A model generated the notes under the pieces. The model searched no databases, was not told where the DNA came from, and saw only the letters and a list, made by a program, of their open reading frames with translations. This document shows positions 9,581 through 17,855 of a stretch of DNA of 64,000 nucleotides, piece by piece. Positions within the stretch are counted from its first letter, which is position 1, and each line of letters begins with the position of its first letter. The position numbers were made by a program, and so were the translations under genes. Source of the DNA: Thiomicrorhabdus sediminis (lineage in GTDB: Bacteria > Pseudomonadota > Gammaproteobacteria > Thiomicrospirales > Thiomicrospiraceae); contig NZ_CP040602.1 in NCBI RefSeq assembly GCF_005885815.1, forward strand, positions 821,630-885,629, given 5' to 3'.

Positions 9581-9602
9581 AAACAAATAAAATCAAGCGA
9601 CT

Positions 9603-10103
9603 TTATTTTTTCAATGTCGGCGATTCCGCAACCTCTGGTTTCTCAGGGTAAAGCGTTGGAGGCAATACGCCTTCTTTGCGCTCATAAGCGTCAACCAGCA
9701 TACCTGATTGGGAAACATAGTACATGTCCGGGTAAACATGTACCGTTTTGAATGTCATTGGACGAATCTGGCGCGAGCTTTCCTGTAGCGGTTTGCCCAG
9801 TGCCATATACATGCCACAGCGTGTCATGTTTGGCTGTACCTTGCCTTGCAAAGCATATTTGTGGTCGACTTCACTGAGTTGCGAGCGAAGATCCAGTTCT
9901 TTAATGTATTCCTGTTTTTCCGCATCGCTTTTCAAGGTGCTGTAGTCAACACAAAGTTGAATGGTCGGCACCTTGGTCAAAGGCCCTGAACGGTCGATCG
10001 CCATTTTTCCAGCCGGAGTTGAGGTGCCAAAAGCCTGAGCTTGGCCAAGTGTCACTAGGCTGAAGCCGATAACGGTAAAAGTCGATTTTAGTAGTTGTTT
10101 CAT
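9603..10103 (-). CDS. secreted Met/Cys-containing protein, third gene of the copper operon
   Basis: I do not recognise the family. The chosen ATG at 10103 has GGA 10 bases upstream and gives 166 residues with a clear signal peptide (MKQLLKSTFTVIGFSLVTLG, cut after QAQA). An ATG at 10118 is the alternative. The mature part is soluble. It has two cysteines, one in PTIQLCVDYS and one inside the octet MTRCGMYM (9804-9827), a Met/Cys cluster of the kind that can hold copper. The gene is 68 bases after pcuC, which is 21 bases after sco1, all on one strand and closed by a terminator. Co-transcription with copper-delivery genes is likely; a copper role is inference. Confidence 0.7.
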   Translation of the reverse strand: MKQLLKSTFTVIGFSLVTLGQAQAFGTSTPAGKMAIDRSGPLTKVPTIQLCVDYSTLKSDAEKQEYIKELDLRSQLSEVDHKYALQGKVQPNMTRCGMYMALGKPLQESSRQIRPMTFKTVHVYPDMYYVSQSGMLVDAYERKEGVLPPTLYPEKPEVAESPTLKK

Positions 10104-10171
10104 AAGCTTTTGATCCATAGCTGTCAAATTAATGGCCGACAATTCTATCAATTTTTGCCAGCCAACGCACC

Positions 10172-10678
10172 TTAATGATGGTGATGTTCCATAGTGTGGT
10201 CATGGTCGTGATGATTTTGATTGTTCATCATCGCTTGCATCGTTTTAACCGGTATTTGCATCGATTGTTTCTCGCCATTGGAAAACTGCAGCGTTAAGTT
10301 GATGTGATTGCCGGCTTTAAAAGCGGTCTTAGGGTTGATCAACATAATATGGAAACCGCCAGGCTGTAATAAAACCGTGCCATGACTTGGAATGTTGATA
10401 TCGCTGACTTTGCGCATACGCATCACGCCATTGTCATTACTGTGAGTGTGCAGCTCGACCAGTTCAGCGGCATCCGATTCGGCACCAATCAACTTGACGG
10501 CACTTGCATTGTGGTTGCTGATTTGCATAAATGCGGCACTTGCCGGGGCTTGTGGCGGCATTTCACGAGCATAAGCGTTTTCGATTTGAATGCCTGCGGC
10601 CATGGCAATATTTTGTAGGCCTGAAAGTGTTAGCAGGGCGGCGGTTGAAAACGCTGTAAATAGTCCACGGATTTTCAT
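10172..10678 (-). CDS. PCu(A)C periplasmic copper chaperone
   Basis: A 168-residue periplasmic protein that carries Cu(I) to the CuA or CuB site of cytochrome oxidase, alone or with SCO1. The signal peptide ends near AMAAG. The family motif H-x10-M-x21-H-x-M is met exactly by His77, Met88, His110 and Met112. The C-terminus is an added His-rich tail (NNQNHHDHDHTMEHHHH), seen in some family members and likely to bind more metal. The gene lies 21 bases downstream of sco1 on the same strand, the classic partner arrangement. Confidence 0.93.
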   Translation of the reverse strand: MKIRGLFTAFSTAALLTLSGLQNIAMAAGIQIENAYAREMPPQAPASAAFMQISNHNASAVKLIGAESDAAELVELHTHSNDNGVMRMRKVSDINIPSHGTVLLQPGGFHIMLINPKTAFKAGNHINLTLQFSNGEKQSMQIPVKTMQAMMNNQNHHDHDHTMEHHHH

Positions 10679-10699
10679 AGGGGCTCCTTTAAAAGTGGA

Positions 10700-11335
10700 T
10701 CAATCAATAGGGGTGTTTGGGGTAGTGTTGATGGCATCAAGCATCGCTTGTTTAAACTCTGCCGGTGGGGTCGCATGCGCTAATTGATGTGACAACTTAC
10801 CTTGCTTATCAATCAAATACGTAAAGGCGCTGTGGTCAACCGAGTAACGTTGTGGATTTTCCGGATTAGCCACTTTTGCATAGACCACGCCATAGTTCAG
10901 GGCAATCTTTTGCAAGTCATCGTTTTTGCCGGTAATGCCAATAATATCGGCATCAAAATAATCGACATATTCCTGTAGACGTTTAACGCTGTCGCGTTCC
11001 GGATCAACCGAGATAAACAGGATTTGAACCTGTTGTTTTTGTTCATCCGTAAGGGTTTGATAGGCCGAAGCCAGGCTGCTCAAATTGGTCGGGCAGACAT
11101 CCGGACAAAAGGTATAGCCAAAATAGAGCATCACAACCTGATCTTTAAAGTCGCTCAGCTTAACCGGTCCTTGTTCGCTGTTGAGGCTAAAGTCACCGCC
11201 CTTGGGGGCGTCGCTGTCGATTAGCTTGGCGTTGTTGTCTGCACTGCAAAACAGTGGGCTAAATGGCTGAAAAAGCCATAAGCTGCCGAGCAGGATTCCA
11301 AGGCTAATCACCAGAATAATTACTTTAGCGTTCAT
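10700..11335 (-). CDS. SCO1/SenC copper chaperone for cytochrome oxidase
   Basis: A 211-residue membrane-tethered thioredoxin-fold protein that helps build the copper centre of haem-copper oxidase. An N-terminal helix (about 4-22) anchors it, with the body in the periplasm. Copper ligands are Cys77 and Cys81 in FGYTFCPDVCPTNL and the histidine in SVDHSAFTYLID, so all three family ligands are kept. VKLSDFKDQVVMLYFGY and FISVDPERD are further family marks. It is the first gene of a probable sco1-pcuC-secreted protein operon with a candidate promoter at 11424-11452. The upstream OprC-like gene ends before a terminator at 11468-11495. Confidence 0.95.
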   Translation of the reverse strand: MNAKVIILVISLGILLGSLWLFQPFSPLFCSADNNAKLIDSDAPKGGDFSLNSEQGPVKLSDFKDQVVMLYFGYTFCPDVCPTNLSSLASAYQTLTDEQKQQVQILFISVDPERDSVKRLQEYVDYFDADIIGITGKNDDLQKIALNYGVVYAKVANPENPQRYSVDHSAFTYLIDKQGKLSHQLAHATPPAEFKQAMLDAINTTPNTPID

Positions 11336-11423
11336 CTTTGTGTCCGTTGGCTGGATTTATTCAGTAAAGGTTTTTTTACCAGTCAGTGAGTTTGAATAGG
11401 CTGAGTGTTAAAAAGTAGATGTT

Positions 11424-11452
11424 ATTGTAGCGGTTTAATAGTACTTTGCGAA
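11424..11452 (-). promoter_or_regulatory. candidate promoter of the SCO1 operon
   Basis: Read on the minus strand: TTCGCA (11447-11452), a 17-base spacer, TACAAT (11424-11429), 88 bases before the sco1 start. Four of six and five of six matches to the sigma-70 boxes. Confidence 0.45.
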
Positions 11453-11467
11453 TGCCATATTATGAAG

Positions 11468-11495
11468 AAAATATGGCCTTGACGGCCATATTTTT
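11468..11495 (-). terminator. terminator after the OprC-like receptor gene
   Basis: Perfect hairpin AAAATATGGCC / GGCCATATTTT with a 5-base loop, 18 bases after the receptor stop codon. T-runs occur on both strands (4 on minus, 5 on plus), so it can act both ways. Confidence 0.75.
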
Positions 11496-11512
11496 AGACA
11501 GGACTCTTGAGC

Positions 11513-13528
11513 TTAGAATTTAGCAGAAAGTTTCGCCCAGATATTTCTACCCGGTTCATAAACCTTATAGTCTGCACCGGTGGTGGCATCGGTACGGTTC
11601 AGATAGTTCTCATAAGCATGGTCAAACAGATTGTCCACACCAGCGCTTAAGCTCACCCTTTTATTGATCTGATAGTTAGCAAACAGGTCAAGCGTATTCC
11701 AGCCGGCGGTTTCCAATTCGTTGTATAGTTCGTTCACTTCAGTCTGATCCGCAGCAAAAGTCCAGCGCATACCGGCATTCCATTTTGCTTTGCTGTAGGT
11801 TGCGCTAACCGAACCGTTGACCGGTGCGATATTGCTCAGGTTACGGTTATCGGTATCGTTGCTACCACGTGTGAAACTAATGTTTGCTTCGATATTCAAG
11901 TTTTGATTGGCTTGCCAATTAGCGGAGGTTTCAATTCCGTAAAGGGTGGCATCCTTGTTGAAGTAACCGGTGCTCTCGCCAGTAAAGTTGTAATCGGCTT
12001 GTTCAGTGCCTAAATCTCTTAAGATATAGTCGTTGACCGAATCGTAGTAAGCGGAAACAGACCAGCTATAATTAGTCAAAAATCGGCTGATGCCAATATC
12101 CAATTGGTTATGCTGTTCAGGTTTTAGATCTGGGTTACCTACCCAGCTTTTAGTGTTACCCATTGAGCCTTTTGCGATAAACAGTTCTGTTGCATCACCG
12201 GCACGGTAAGTTTGACTTAGACCGATATAGCTTTGGTAACCACTGTCGTGCTTGTTATTTAAACGTAATACGCTATTTAAATAGGTCTGATCGTTTTCGG
12301 TTGCACCCGAATAAGTATTGTATGCGTTGTTGTAAAGTTGAACAGCGCTCATAGCACCAGCAGCGACATTGGCCAAATTGGCCTTGCTATTGGCGTTTTC
12401 ATAACGCAAGCCAAAAGTGACTTTTTGTGTGGCATTTAATGCGTGTTTCGCTTCGGCAAAAACAGCTCGGGTTTCGCTTTCAACGCCAGGCCACATGTAC
12501 CACTGGCTAACACCTGCATTAGTCAGGTCGGAGAATTTATCAATACCTTCCAGTTGCAGGCCATAATCGAACTGGGTTTGCCCCGCTACAGAGGTCAATT
12601 GCAATTTAGCGCCGCGAGTGGTCGCTTCCGTGGTATTGACCATCGCCGGATTGGTTTTTCCGACCATGATGTGATCGACATGTGATAGATAAATATCGGC
12701 CTCGACTTCGTCAATTGAATTGTTTAATTTATAACCGTTGTAGCTTAAACGAGTTGTATCGCCATCAGATAAAGGCGAGTTCATGCTCGCACCTTCATAT
12801 AAAGCGTTATCGGTACGACTGTTTTCATAAGAGAGTTTCAGTTCATGCTGATCTGATGGGGTTAACCCGACATCAATGCGTGCCTGGTTTGTGTCGTAGC
12901 TGGATTCGATCTCGTTGCCATCGCCGTCAAAATAGTTATCTGCCGCTTTTTGTGATGCCTGCAGCACGATATAGCCATCATTGCCGCCAGCAGCTATTTC
13001 GCCATTAAGCTCGCGTTTTAAGCCGTTGCTGCCGGTACCCATCTCTATTTTTCCTTGATAGGCTTTATCATCACTGAATGTTGGTGTTGAGCGTTCAAGT
13101 AAAACCGTACCGCCGGTTCCGCCTGAACCATAAAGTACCGATTCAACGCCTTTTACCACGGTAATGTTATCAAAGCTGCTCAGCTCAGCATAAGACGTTG
13201 GGGGATCCATGCGGTTAGGGCAGGCGCCTTCGATTTTCGCGCCGTCTAGAATGACGTTTAACTGGCTCGCCGATTGACCACGAATAAATAGATCAACGCC
13301 ATGACCACCCATGCGCGATGCTTCAATACCCGGCAATTGACGCAGTGTGCTACCGGTTTCGCTATTGCCGCCCGTTAGCGCTTCGGTGCTTTGATTGATC
13401 GTTTGTTCATCGGTTGCGGTTGAAGAAATCTCAACGGTAGAGAGTGCTGTGGCTTCGGCATGAACGGTTAAAGGGGATAGGGCAAGACTGCTTAATATCG
13501 CTAGGGTCAAAGGTTTTGGCTGGAACAT
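11513..13528 (-). CDS. OprC/NosA-like TonB-dependent copper receptor
   Basis: A 671-residue outer-membrane receptor with a signal peptide (to VHAEA), a plug domain (about 28-150: TGSTLRQLPGIEASRMGG, LFIRGQSASQLNVILDGA, ITVVKGVESVLYGSGGTGGT) and a 22-strand-type barrel ending in an aromatic residue (LSAKF). The stretch GACPNRMDPPTSYAE is the OprC signature. P. aeruginosa OprC binds copper through a CxxxM pair plus an HxM pair. Here Cys103 and Met107 form CPNRM, and His286-Ile-Met288 forms a candidate HxM. The family gives copper import across the outer membrane; the HxM match is my own placement. The gene sits next to SCO1 and PCu(A)C, which fits copper supply for respiration. Confidence 0.92.
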   Translation of the reverse strand: MFQPKPLTLAILSSLALSPLTVHAEATALSTVEISSTATDEQTINQSTEALTGGNSETGSTLRQLPGIEASRMGGHGVDLFIRGQSASQLNVILDGAKIEGACPNRMDPPTSYAELSSFDNITVVKGVESVLYGSGGTGGTVLLERSTPTFSDDKAYQGKIEMGTGSNGLKRELNGEIAAGGNDGYIVLQASQKAADNYFDGDGNEIESSYDTNQARIDVGLTPSDQHELKLSYENSRTDNALYEGASMNSPLSDGDTTRLSYNGYKLNNSIDEVEADIYLSHVDHIMVGKTNPAMVNTTEATTRGAKLQLTSVAGQTQFDYGLQLEGIDKFSDLTNAGVSQWYMWPGVESETRAVFAEAKHALNATQKVTFGLRYENANSKANLANVAAGAMSAVQLYNNAYNTYSGATENDQTYLNSVLRLNNKHDSGYQSYIGLSQTYRAGDATELFIAKGSMGNTKSWVGNPDLKPEQHNQLDIGISRFLTNYSWSVSAYYDSVNDYILRDLGTEQADYNFTGESTGYFNKDATLYGIETSANWQANQNLNIEANISFTRGSNDTDNRNLSNIAPVNGSVSATYSKAKWNAGMRWTFAADQTEVNELYNELETAGWNTLDLFANYQINKRVSLSAGVDNLFDHAYENYLNRTDATTGADYKVYEPGRNIWAKLSAKF

Positions 13529-13676
13529 TTGTTTCTCTTTTGTTTTTTAATATAAGTAATTGCTAATTTTGCGATATTGTATGGAGTTTTATTGACGAGA
13601 AAATGAAGACAAGTGTAACAATGCGGGGTGTAGCTTGTATGAATACTGAGGAAAAGATTGAGGAAGTTTTGATTAG

Positions 13677-13690
13677 ATGATGTACATCAA
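13677..13690. promoter_or_regulatory. FNR/CRP-type palindrome
   Basis: ATGAT-GTAC-ATCAA matches the FNR consensus TTGAT-N4-ATCAA at nine of ten positions. Its centre is 155 bases before the receptor start and 150 before ilvA. Either gene could be its target. The copper receptor is the better guess, because OprC/NosA receptors are known to be raised in low oxygen. Confidence 0.45.
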
Positions 13691-13737
13691 TTTTATGGCG
13701 TTGACTTGCTTTGTTCGGTGATAAAGCAAGGCGGTGC

Positions 13738-13743
13738 TATAAT
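13738..13743 (+). promoter_or_regulatory. -10 box for ilvA
   Basis: Perfect TATAAT 91 bases before the ilvA start. The only good -35-like hexamer (TTGACT, 13701-13706) is 31 bases upstream, too far, so the promoter may need an activator or use a poor -35 such as TTCGGT. Confidence 0.4.
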
Positions 13744-13833
13744 GGCGAAAATTTTTAGTTTATGGTCTAGGAATTGTCAGGTTTGGCTGTTAAGGTGTGC
13801 CGATAATTTCAGTGAGATTGAGTAGGAAAAGGA

Positions 13834-15366
13834 ATGCCTGAAGAAATATTGCGCAGAGTGTTAACCGTACCTGTGTACGACGTAGCCGTTGAAACGCCGT
13901 TAGAGGTGGCGCCGTTACTTTCAAAACGCATGCAGAACCAAGTCTGGTTTAAGCGTGAAGATTTGCAGCCTGTGTTTTCTTTTAAGTTGCGCGGTGCCTA
14001 TAACCGTATGCGCAACCTGACTGATGAACAAAAAGCCGCTGGTGTGATTGCCGCTTCTGCAGGAAACCATGCTCAAGGAGTGGCTTTGGCCGCCTCTAAA
14101 ATGGGCATTGAAGCGACCATTGTTATGCCTAAAACCACACCGCCTATTAAGGTGAACGCGGTGATTCGTCTCGGTGGCAAGGTAGATTTGCAAGGTGATT
14201 CTTTTGATGAAGCCTCTATTTACGCAAAAAAACTCGCTGAAGATAAAAGTCTGACATTTATTCATCCTTATGATGATTTGGATGTGATTGCCGGACAAGG
14301 CACGATTGCTTTGGAGATGTTACGCCAGAAAAGTAAGCCGTTTGATGTGATATTCGTTTGTGTTGGCGGCGGCGGTTTGATCGCCGGTATTGCTGCGGTC
14401 ATTAAACAAGTTAGCCCACATACCAGAATTATCGGTGTGGAAGCTGAAGAAGCAGCATGTTTAACCGAGGCTTTAAAGGCCGGTGAGCGTGTTAAGTTGG
14501 CTCAGGTAGGTCTGTTTGCCGATGGTGCGGCGGTAGCTCAGGTTGGTGAAGAACCTTTCAGAATCGCGCAGACTTGTGTCGATGAAATGGTCACGGTCAG
14601 TACCGATGAAATCTGCGCGGCGATTAAGGATATTTTTGAAGATACGCGCGCCATTGCCGAGCCGGCTGGGGCTTTGTCGGTTGCCGGTATGAAAAAGTTT
14701 GTTGAACAGTATGGCCTGACCGGTAAAGAAATGGCTTGTATTGTCAGTGGCGCGAATATGAACTTTGATCGTTTGCGTCATATTTCCGAAAGAACCGAGC
14801 TCGGTGAAAAACGTGAGGCCATTTTTGCGGTCACCATTGATGAAACGCCGGGAAGTTTCAAACAGTTCTGTGAATTGTTAGGTTCGCGTCGCGCCATTAC
14901 CGAATTCAATTATCGCTATTCGGATGACCGCGATGCGGTTGTCTTTGTTGGGGTTCGTACCGAAGCCGGAAAGGCGGAAAAAGAAGCCATCATCAATGAG
15001 TTGCATAAGCACGACTATGCGGTGCAGGACATGAGCGAAAACGAGATGGCGAAATTGCACTTGCGTCATATGGTGGGTGGTCATGCTAATGGTATTGAAA
15101 ACGAGCTGCTGTATCGTTTTGAATTTCCGGAAAGACCCGGCGCTTTGCTGAATTTCTTAATGCGTATGAGTAAAGAGTGGAATATCAGCCTGTTCCATTA
15201 CCGTAATCATGGTGCGGCTTATGGGCGTGTTTTGGTCGGTGTTCAAGTGCCGCCTGAACAGCATGGCGATTTCCAGGATTATCTGAAAGGTTTGGGCTAT
15301 CCGTATTTCAATGAGCAGGATAACCCGGGTTACAAACTATTCTTAAAACCTCAGGCTAAGAAATAA
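13834..15366 (+). CDS. ilvA: IlvA, biosynthetic threonine dehydratase
   Basis: PLP enzyme that deaminates threonine to 2-oxobutanoate, the first committed step to isoleucine. At 510 residues it matches the long biosynthetic form. The catalytic domain has the Schiff-base lysine Lys51 in VFSFKLRGAYN, SAGNHAQGVA, and the cofactor loop VGGGGLIAG. It is followed by two ACT-like regulatory regions (about 325-400 and 420-500: FAVTIDETPGSFKQF, FEFPERPGALLNF), which give isoleucine/valine control in this family. It is transcribed alone, with a terminator at 15394-15432. The start is set by AGGAAAAGGA just upstream. Confidence 0.97.
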   Translation: MPEEILRRVLTVPVYDVAVETPLEVAPLLSKRMQNQVWFKREDLQPVFSFKLRGAYNRMRNLTDEQKAAGVIAASAGNHAQGVALAASKMGIEATIVMPKTTPPIKVNAVIRLGGKVDLQGDSFDEASIYAKKLAEDKSLTFIHPYDDLDVIAGQGTIALEMLRQKSKPFDVIFVCVGGGGLIAGIAAVIKQVSPHTRIIGVEAEEAACLTEALKAGERVKLAQVGLFADGAAVAQVGEEPFRIAQTCVDEMVTVSTDEICAAIKDIFEDTRAIAEPAGALSVAGMKKFVEQYGLTGKEMACIVSGANMNFDRLRHISERTELGEKREAIFAVTIDETPGSFKQFCELLGSRRAITEFNYRYSDDRDAVVFVGVRTEAGKAEKEAIINELHKHDYAVQDMSENEMAKLHLRHMVGGHANGIENELLYRFEFPERPGALLNFLMRMSKEWNISLFHYRNHGAAYGRVLVGVQVPPEQHGDFQDYLKGLGYPYFNEQDNPGYKLFLKPQAKK

Positions 15367-15393
15367 GCTCAAGTCTTTCTAGTTTGAGCGCAT

Positions 15394-15432
15394 AAAAAGC
15401 CATTGTAAGAAAATTTCTTCAGTGGCTTTTTT
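15394..15432 (+). terminator. terminator between ilvA and the DUF4395-like gene
   Basis: Arms AAAAAGCCATTG and CAGTGGCTTTTTT with one G-T pair, enclosing an AT-rich loop that can itself fold. The A-run before and T-run after make it usable by both convergent genes. A second small hairpin (GCTCAA/TTGAGC) lies just before it. Confidence 0.8.
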
Positions 15433-15458
15433 ATTATCTTTTGTAATATCTGTATCGC

Positions 15459-16217
15459 TTACGCCGGTTTTTGGTCATCGCTGCTTTGTTGTTGCTGGCG
15501 TTCTTGATGTTTACGTGCGATTTCATCCCAGTCGATATTGCCGCAAGCTTCACAAGGTTCGTCCAAGATTCTTAACTTAACCAGTAGCGCATGAATCTGG
15601 CAGCCGACACAGAAACCAAGAATTGCTTCCAGCCACATAAAACCGATACACACCCATACCAAGGTCATGGGTATCCAAAAAGGCATATAGTTGACGGTTT
15701 CCGGAAGTAGAGTCGAGCCATAGATGGCGTTGACCCAGCTAGCGAACACCTCAGGGTTGAAAAATACCAGACAGACGCTGATTAAAATGGCACCGATGGT
15801 CCAAGCAAAACGTTTTGGTAACAAAGGTTTCCAAACGGCAGGCTTATTGTACGCTAAAAAGGCCGAAATCCAGATGGTAGGGGACAGCCATGAAGTGGTC
15901 TTGAACATGCTGACAATCATTTCAAACAAAGCATAGAACAGCACAATGGTTTGCAATGAGTATTCATAGGTGCGCTTGATAGCTTCGACCTGGTAGATAA
16001 TATTGCCGTCCCAATCGGTGTCATAGCTGTCTACTGCGGTATTACCGTCGACTAGCCAGGAGCTGGTAAAGCCGACATCGAATAGAGTTAATCCCATATA
16101 AAGCGGAATCAACAATAACATTCCGGCACGAATACGCACAGCCGTTTCGTTGATAAAAGGGGTAGCCTCGTTAATATCTCTAAACCAGAGATTTTTGAAT
16201 ATTTCGCGCATGTTCAC
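15459..16217 (-). CDS. DUF4395-like membrane protein with CxGC and CxxC
   Basis: A 252-residue membrane protein with four to five helices (about 28-48, 90-115, 140-160, 180-215). The segment from LSPTIWISAFLAYNKPAVWK through LPKRFAWTIGAILISVCLVF to EAILGFCVGCQIHALLV follows the DUF4395 pattern, in which PKRFA and a late CxGC motif are the hallmarks. It carries a longer N-terminal part than usual, with a probable periplasmic loop (DGNTAVDSYDTDWDGNIIYQ), and adds a C-terminal CEACG motif and a Gln-rich tail. The four cysteines suggest redox or metal chemistry at the membrane, but no function is known to me. It is a single-gene unit. Confidence 0.65.
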   Translation of the reverse strand: MNMREIFKNLWFRDINEATPFINETAVRIRAGMLLLIPLYMGLTLFDVGFTSSWLVDGNTAVDSYDTDWDGNIIYQVEAIKRTYEYSLQTIVLFYALFEMIVSMFKTTSWLSPTIWISAFLAYNKPAVWKPLLPKRFAWTIGAILISVCLVFFNPEVFASWVNAIYGSTLLPETVNYMPFWIPMTLVWVCIGFMWLEAILGFCVGCQIHALLVKLRILDEPCEACGNIDWDEIARKHQERQQQQSSDDQKPA

Positions 16218-16380
16218 TCCTGGAAGTTCTATCGCTTATTTATAGTAAAGACCGGCAGAGTATGGTATTTGTTTCGTATCGGGTCAATTCAGAATAATTG
16301 ATTGCCCAATATAAATTAGTTTTATCTAATATAAGAGGTGCCTGTTATAAGGCTTTAAAATGAGAGGGTTTTTCGAGTTG

Positions 16381-16403
16381 ACCCGCAACGAGAAGCTGCG
16401 GGT
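16381..16403. repeat. hairpin downstream of dcd
   Basis: Perfect 7-bp arms ACCCGCA/TGCGGGT with a 9-base loop. It lies 17 bases beyond the dcd stop. The T-run (TTTTATT) is on the plus-strand side, where no gene arrives, so on the dcd strand it would be a 3'-end stabilising hairpin rather than a classic terminator. Confidence 0.4.
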
Positions 16404-16419
16404 TTTATTAAGAAGTGTC

Positions 16420-17043
16420 TTATTGTGCGTTAAGCAGGTCTAATTGACGCTCTTGAAGTTTTTGATCTTCGTTGATGCGGCTTGCGGTAGGGCCAGATTG
16501 GTTTTTATATTTTGCATCGGCACGCTTGTTATAAGGTTTCTCTGCGGCGCTGGATAAGGTTTCAAAATTGATTGCACAGATATCCATTCCCGGGCGCAAT
16601 GCCAATGGCAATTTGCCGCTATTGAAGATCTCCAATACGATTTGTCCCTGCCAGCCTGGATCAATACGGTGAGCGGTAACGTGTACCATCAAGCCCAAAC
16701 GAGCCAGACTGGAACGGCCATCAAGCCAACCTACCAAATCATCAGGAATCGTCACAGACTCCATGGTCGCTGCTAAGGCGAGTTCGCCCGGGTGTAAAAA
16801 GAAGGCGTCATTTTCACCGATATGGATCTCATCACCCATCACCGTGTCCATTATGCGCTGCATCTCTTCCTTTTCACCGCTCAGGTCAATATAGGGTGCC
16901 GTGTGGTCATTGAATACACGAAAACGATTATCCAGACGTAAATCTACGCTGATACCTTTAATTTTGTCTTCTGATGGTTGTGGGTGAATCCCAATTTTGC
17001 CAACTTTTAGGTATTGGACAATGTCTTTATCGCTCAGTTTCAT
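16420..17043 (-). CDS. dcd: Dcd, dCTP deaminase
   Basis: Turns dCTP into dUTP, the main route to dTMP in Gammaproteobacteria. At 207 residues it is slightly longer than E. coli Dcd (193), the excess being a polar C-terminal tail ([18 protein letters not shown]). Conserved blocks are [34 protein letters not shown], the nucleotide/catalytic segment [20 protein letters not shown] with [20 protein letters not shown] (catalytic Glu in VLE), and [15 protein letters not shown]. Its ATG overlaps the stop of the DUF3108 gene by 4 bases, so the two are translationally coupled. Confidence 0.96.
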   Translation of the reverse strand: MKLSDKDIVQYLKVGKIGIHPQPSEDKIKGISVDLRLDNRFRVFNDHTAPYIDLSGEKEEMQRIMDTVMGDEIHIGENDAFFLHPGELALAATMESVTIPDDLVGWLDGRSSLARLGLMVHVTAHRIDPGWQGQIVLEIFNSGKLPLALRPGMDICAINFETLSSAAEKPYNKRADAKYKNQSGPTASRINEDQKLQERQLDLLNAQ

Positions 17044-17807
17044 AGTGGTTTCGGAGGCTCCGCTAATGATAGGGTAAGGGTTTTGTTTTCCTGGTTTTTT
17101 ATACGAACTTTACCGGGAAAATAGTTAAATTCGGGTAGTAACCAAAGTTCAATATCTGCTTTCGGGCTGACAAAATGGTATTTTACGGCATCCATATTAT
17201 CTTCGCCAAAATCTAATGCAATCCTTGCGTTATTGTTTTTCGACTGCAGCTTCAGTTCGGTCTGAAAATTAGGGTCAATTAAAACAAAGTGATCCAGTGA
17301 TTGTCGGTTGAGTTTGGCATGCCAGACGGCATAGCCAATTGATAGGGCATCGAACATCTTTTCTTTGACAGGCCATTGTTTGTTTTTTTGTGGGCAAACA
17401 ACTGTGTCCTGATTGAGTTTCAGTTCGGTGATTTTTTGGGTTTTTGTGCCGTTTTTTTCGCTAAAACCGACTTTGCGATAACCTTGCCAAAGCAGCTGCT
17501 TTTCACTTTGTTTAAAGCTGACGGTTTCCAATGAAGAGTCAGTAAAAAACAAAGCGGCCAATCCTGATGGCTTGGCATCGCTGATTAAAAAGCAGTTCTC
17601 TTGCTTGCATTGCCATTGATGTTTGGCAATACCCAAATTCATGCCCATCGCTTCAACATGGAACTTGGCTTGAAAATCCTGGATGCTTTGCGCTGCGGCT
17701 TGATGTTGAAACAGCATCAGCGCGCTGAAAAGCAAACCGGGCATAAGGTTGCTGATGCTTGGTCGGATATTTGAGTGATGTGTTCTTGCCGAGGTGAATA
17801 AATCCAT
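17040..17807 (-). CDS. DUF3108 exported protein
   Basis: A 255-residue protein of the DUF3108 family, known mainly from Proteobacteria and of unsettled function. The start at 17807 is preferred because GGAG stands 6 bases before it. A longer frame from 17852 has no such site. The N-terminus is a long signal region (hydrophobic core [12 protein letters not shown], cut near HQAAAQS). The body is beta-rich: [32 protein letters not shown], and a late [21 protein letters not shown] that is typical of the family. Two cysteines at WQCKQENCF may form a disulfide. It sits between purN and dcd, overlapping dcd by 4 bases; DUF3108 genes next to purN/purM are common in Gammaproteobacteria. Confidence 0.82.
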   Translation of the reverse strand: MDLFTSARTHHSNIRPSISNLMPGLLFSALMLFQHQAAAQSIQDFQAKFHVEAMGMNLGIAKHQWQCKQENCFLISDAKPSGLAALFFTDSSLETVSFKQSEKQLLWQGYRKVGFSEKNGTKTQKITELKLNQDTVVCPQKNKQWPVKEKMFDALSIGYAVWHAKLNRQSLDHFVLIDPNFQTELKLQSKNNNARIALDFGEDNMDAVKYHFVSPKADIELWLLPEFNYFPGKVRIKNQENKTLTLSLAEPPKPL

Positions 17808-17855
17808 TACAGACTCCGTTGAACTGAAACCTTTGTTATTCACTATCAGCATAAC

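Larger units (their letters stand above)
13529..13833. other. divergent control region oprC-like / ilvA
   Basis: 305 bases without a gene between two divergent starts. It holds an AT-rich stretch next to the receptor gene (likely its promoter, with possible -10 boxes TACAAT or TATATT on the minus strand), an FNR-type palindrome at 13677-13690, and a perfect plus-strand TATAAT at 13738-13743 for ilvA. An AGGAAAAGGA ribosome binding site precedes the ilvA ATG. Confidence 0.6.
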
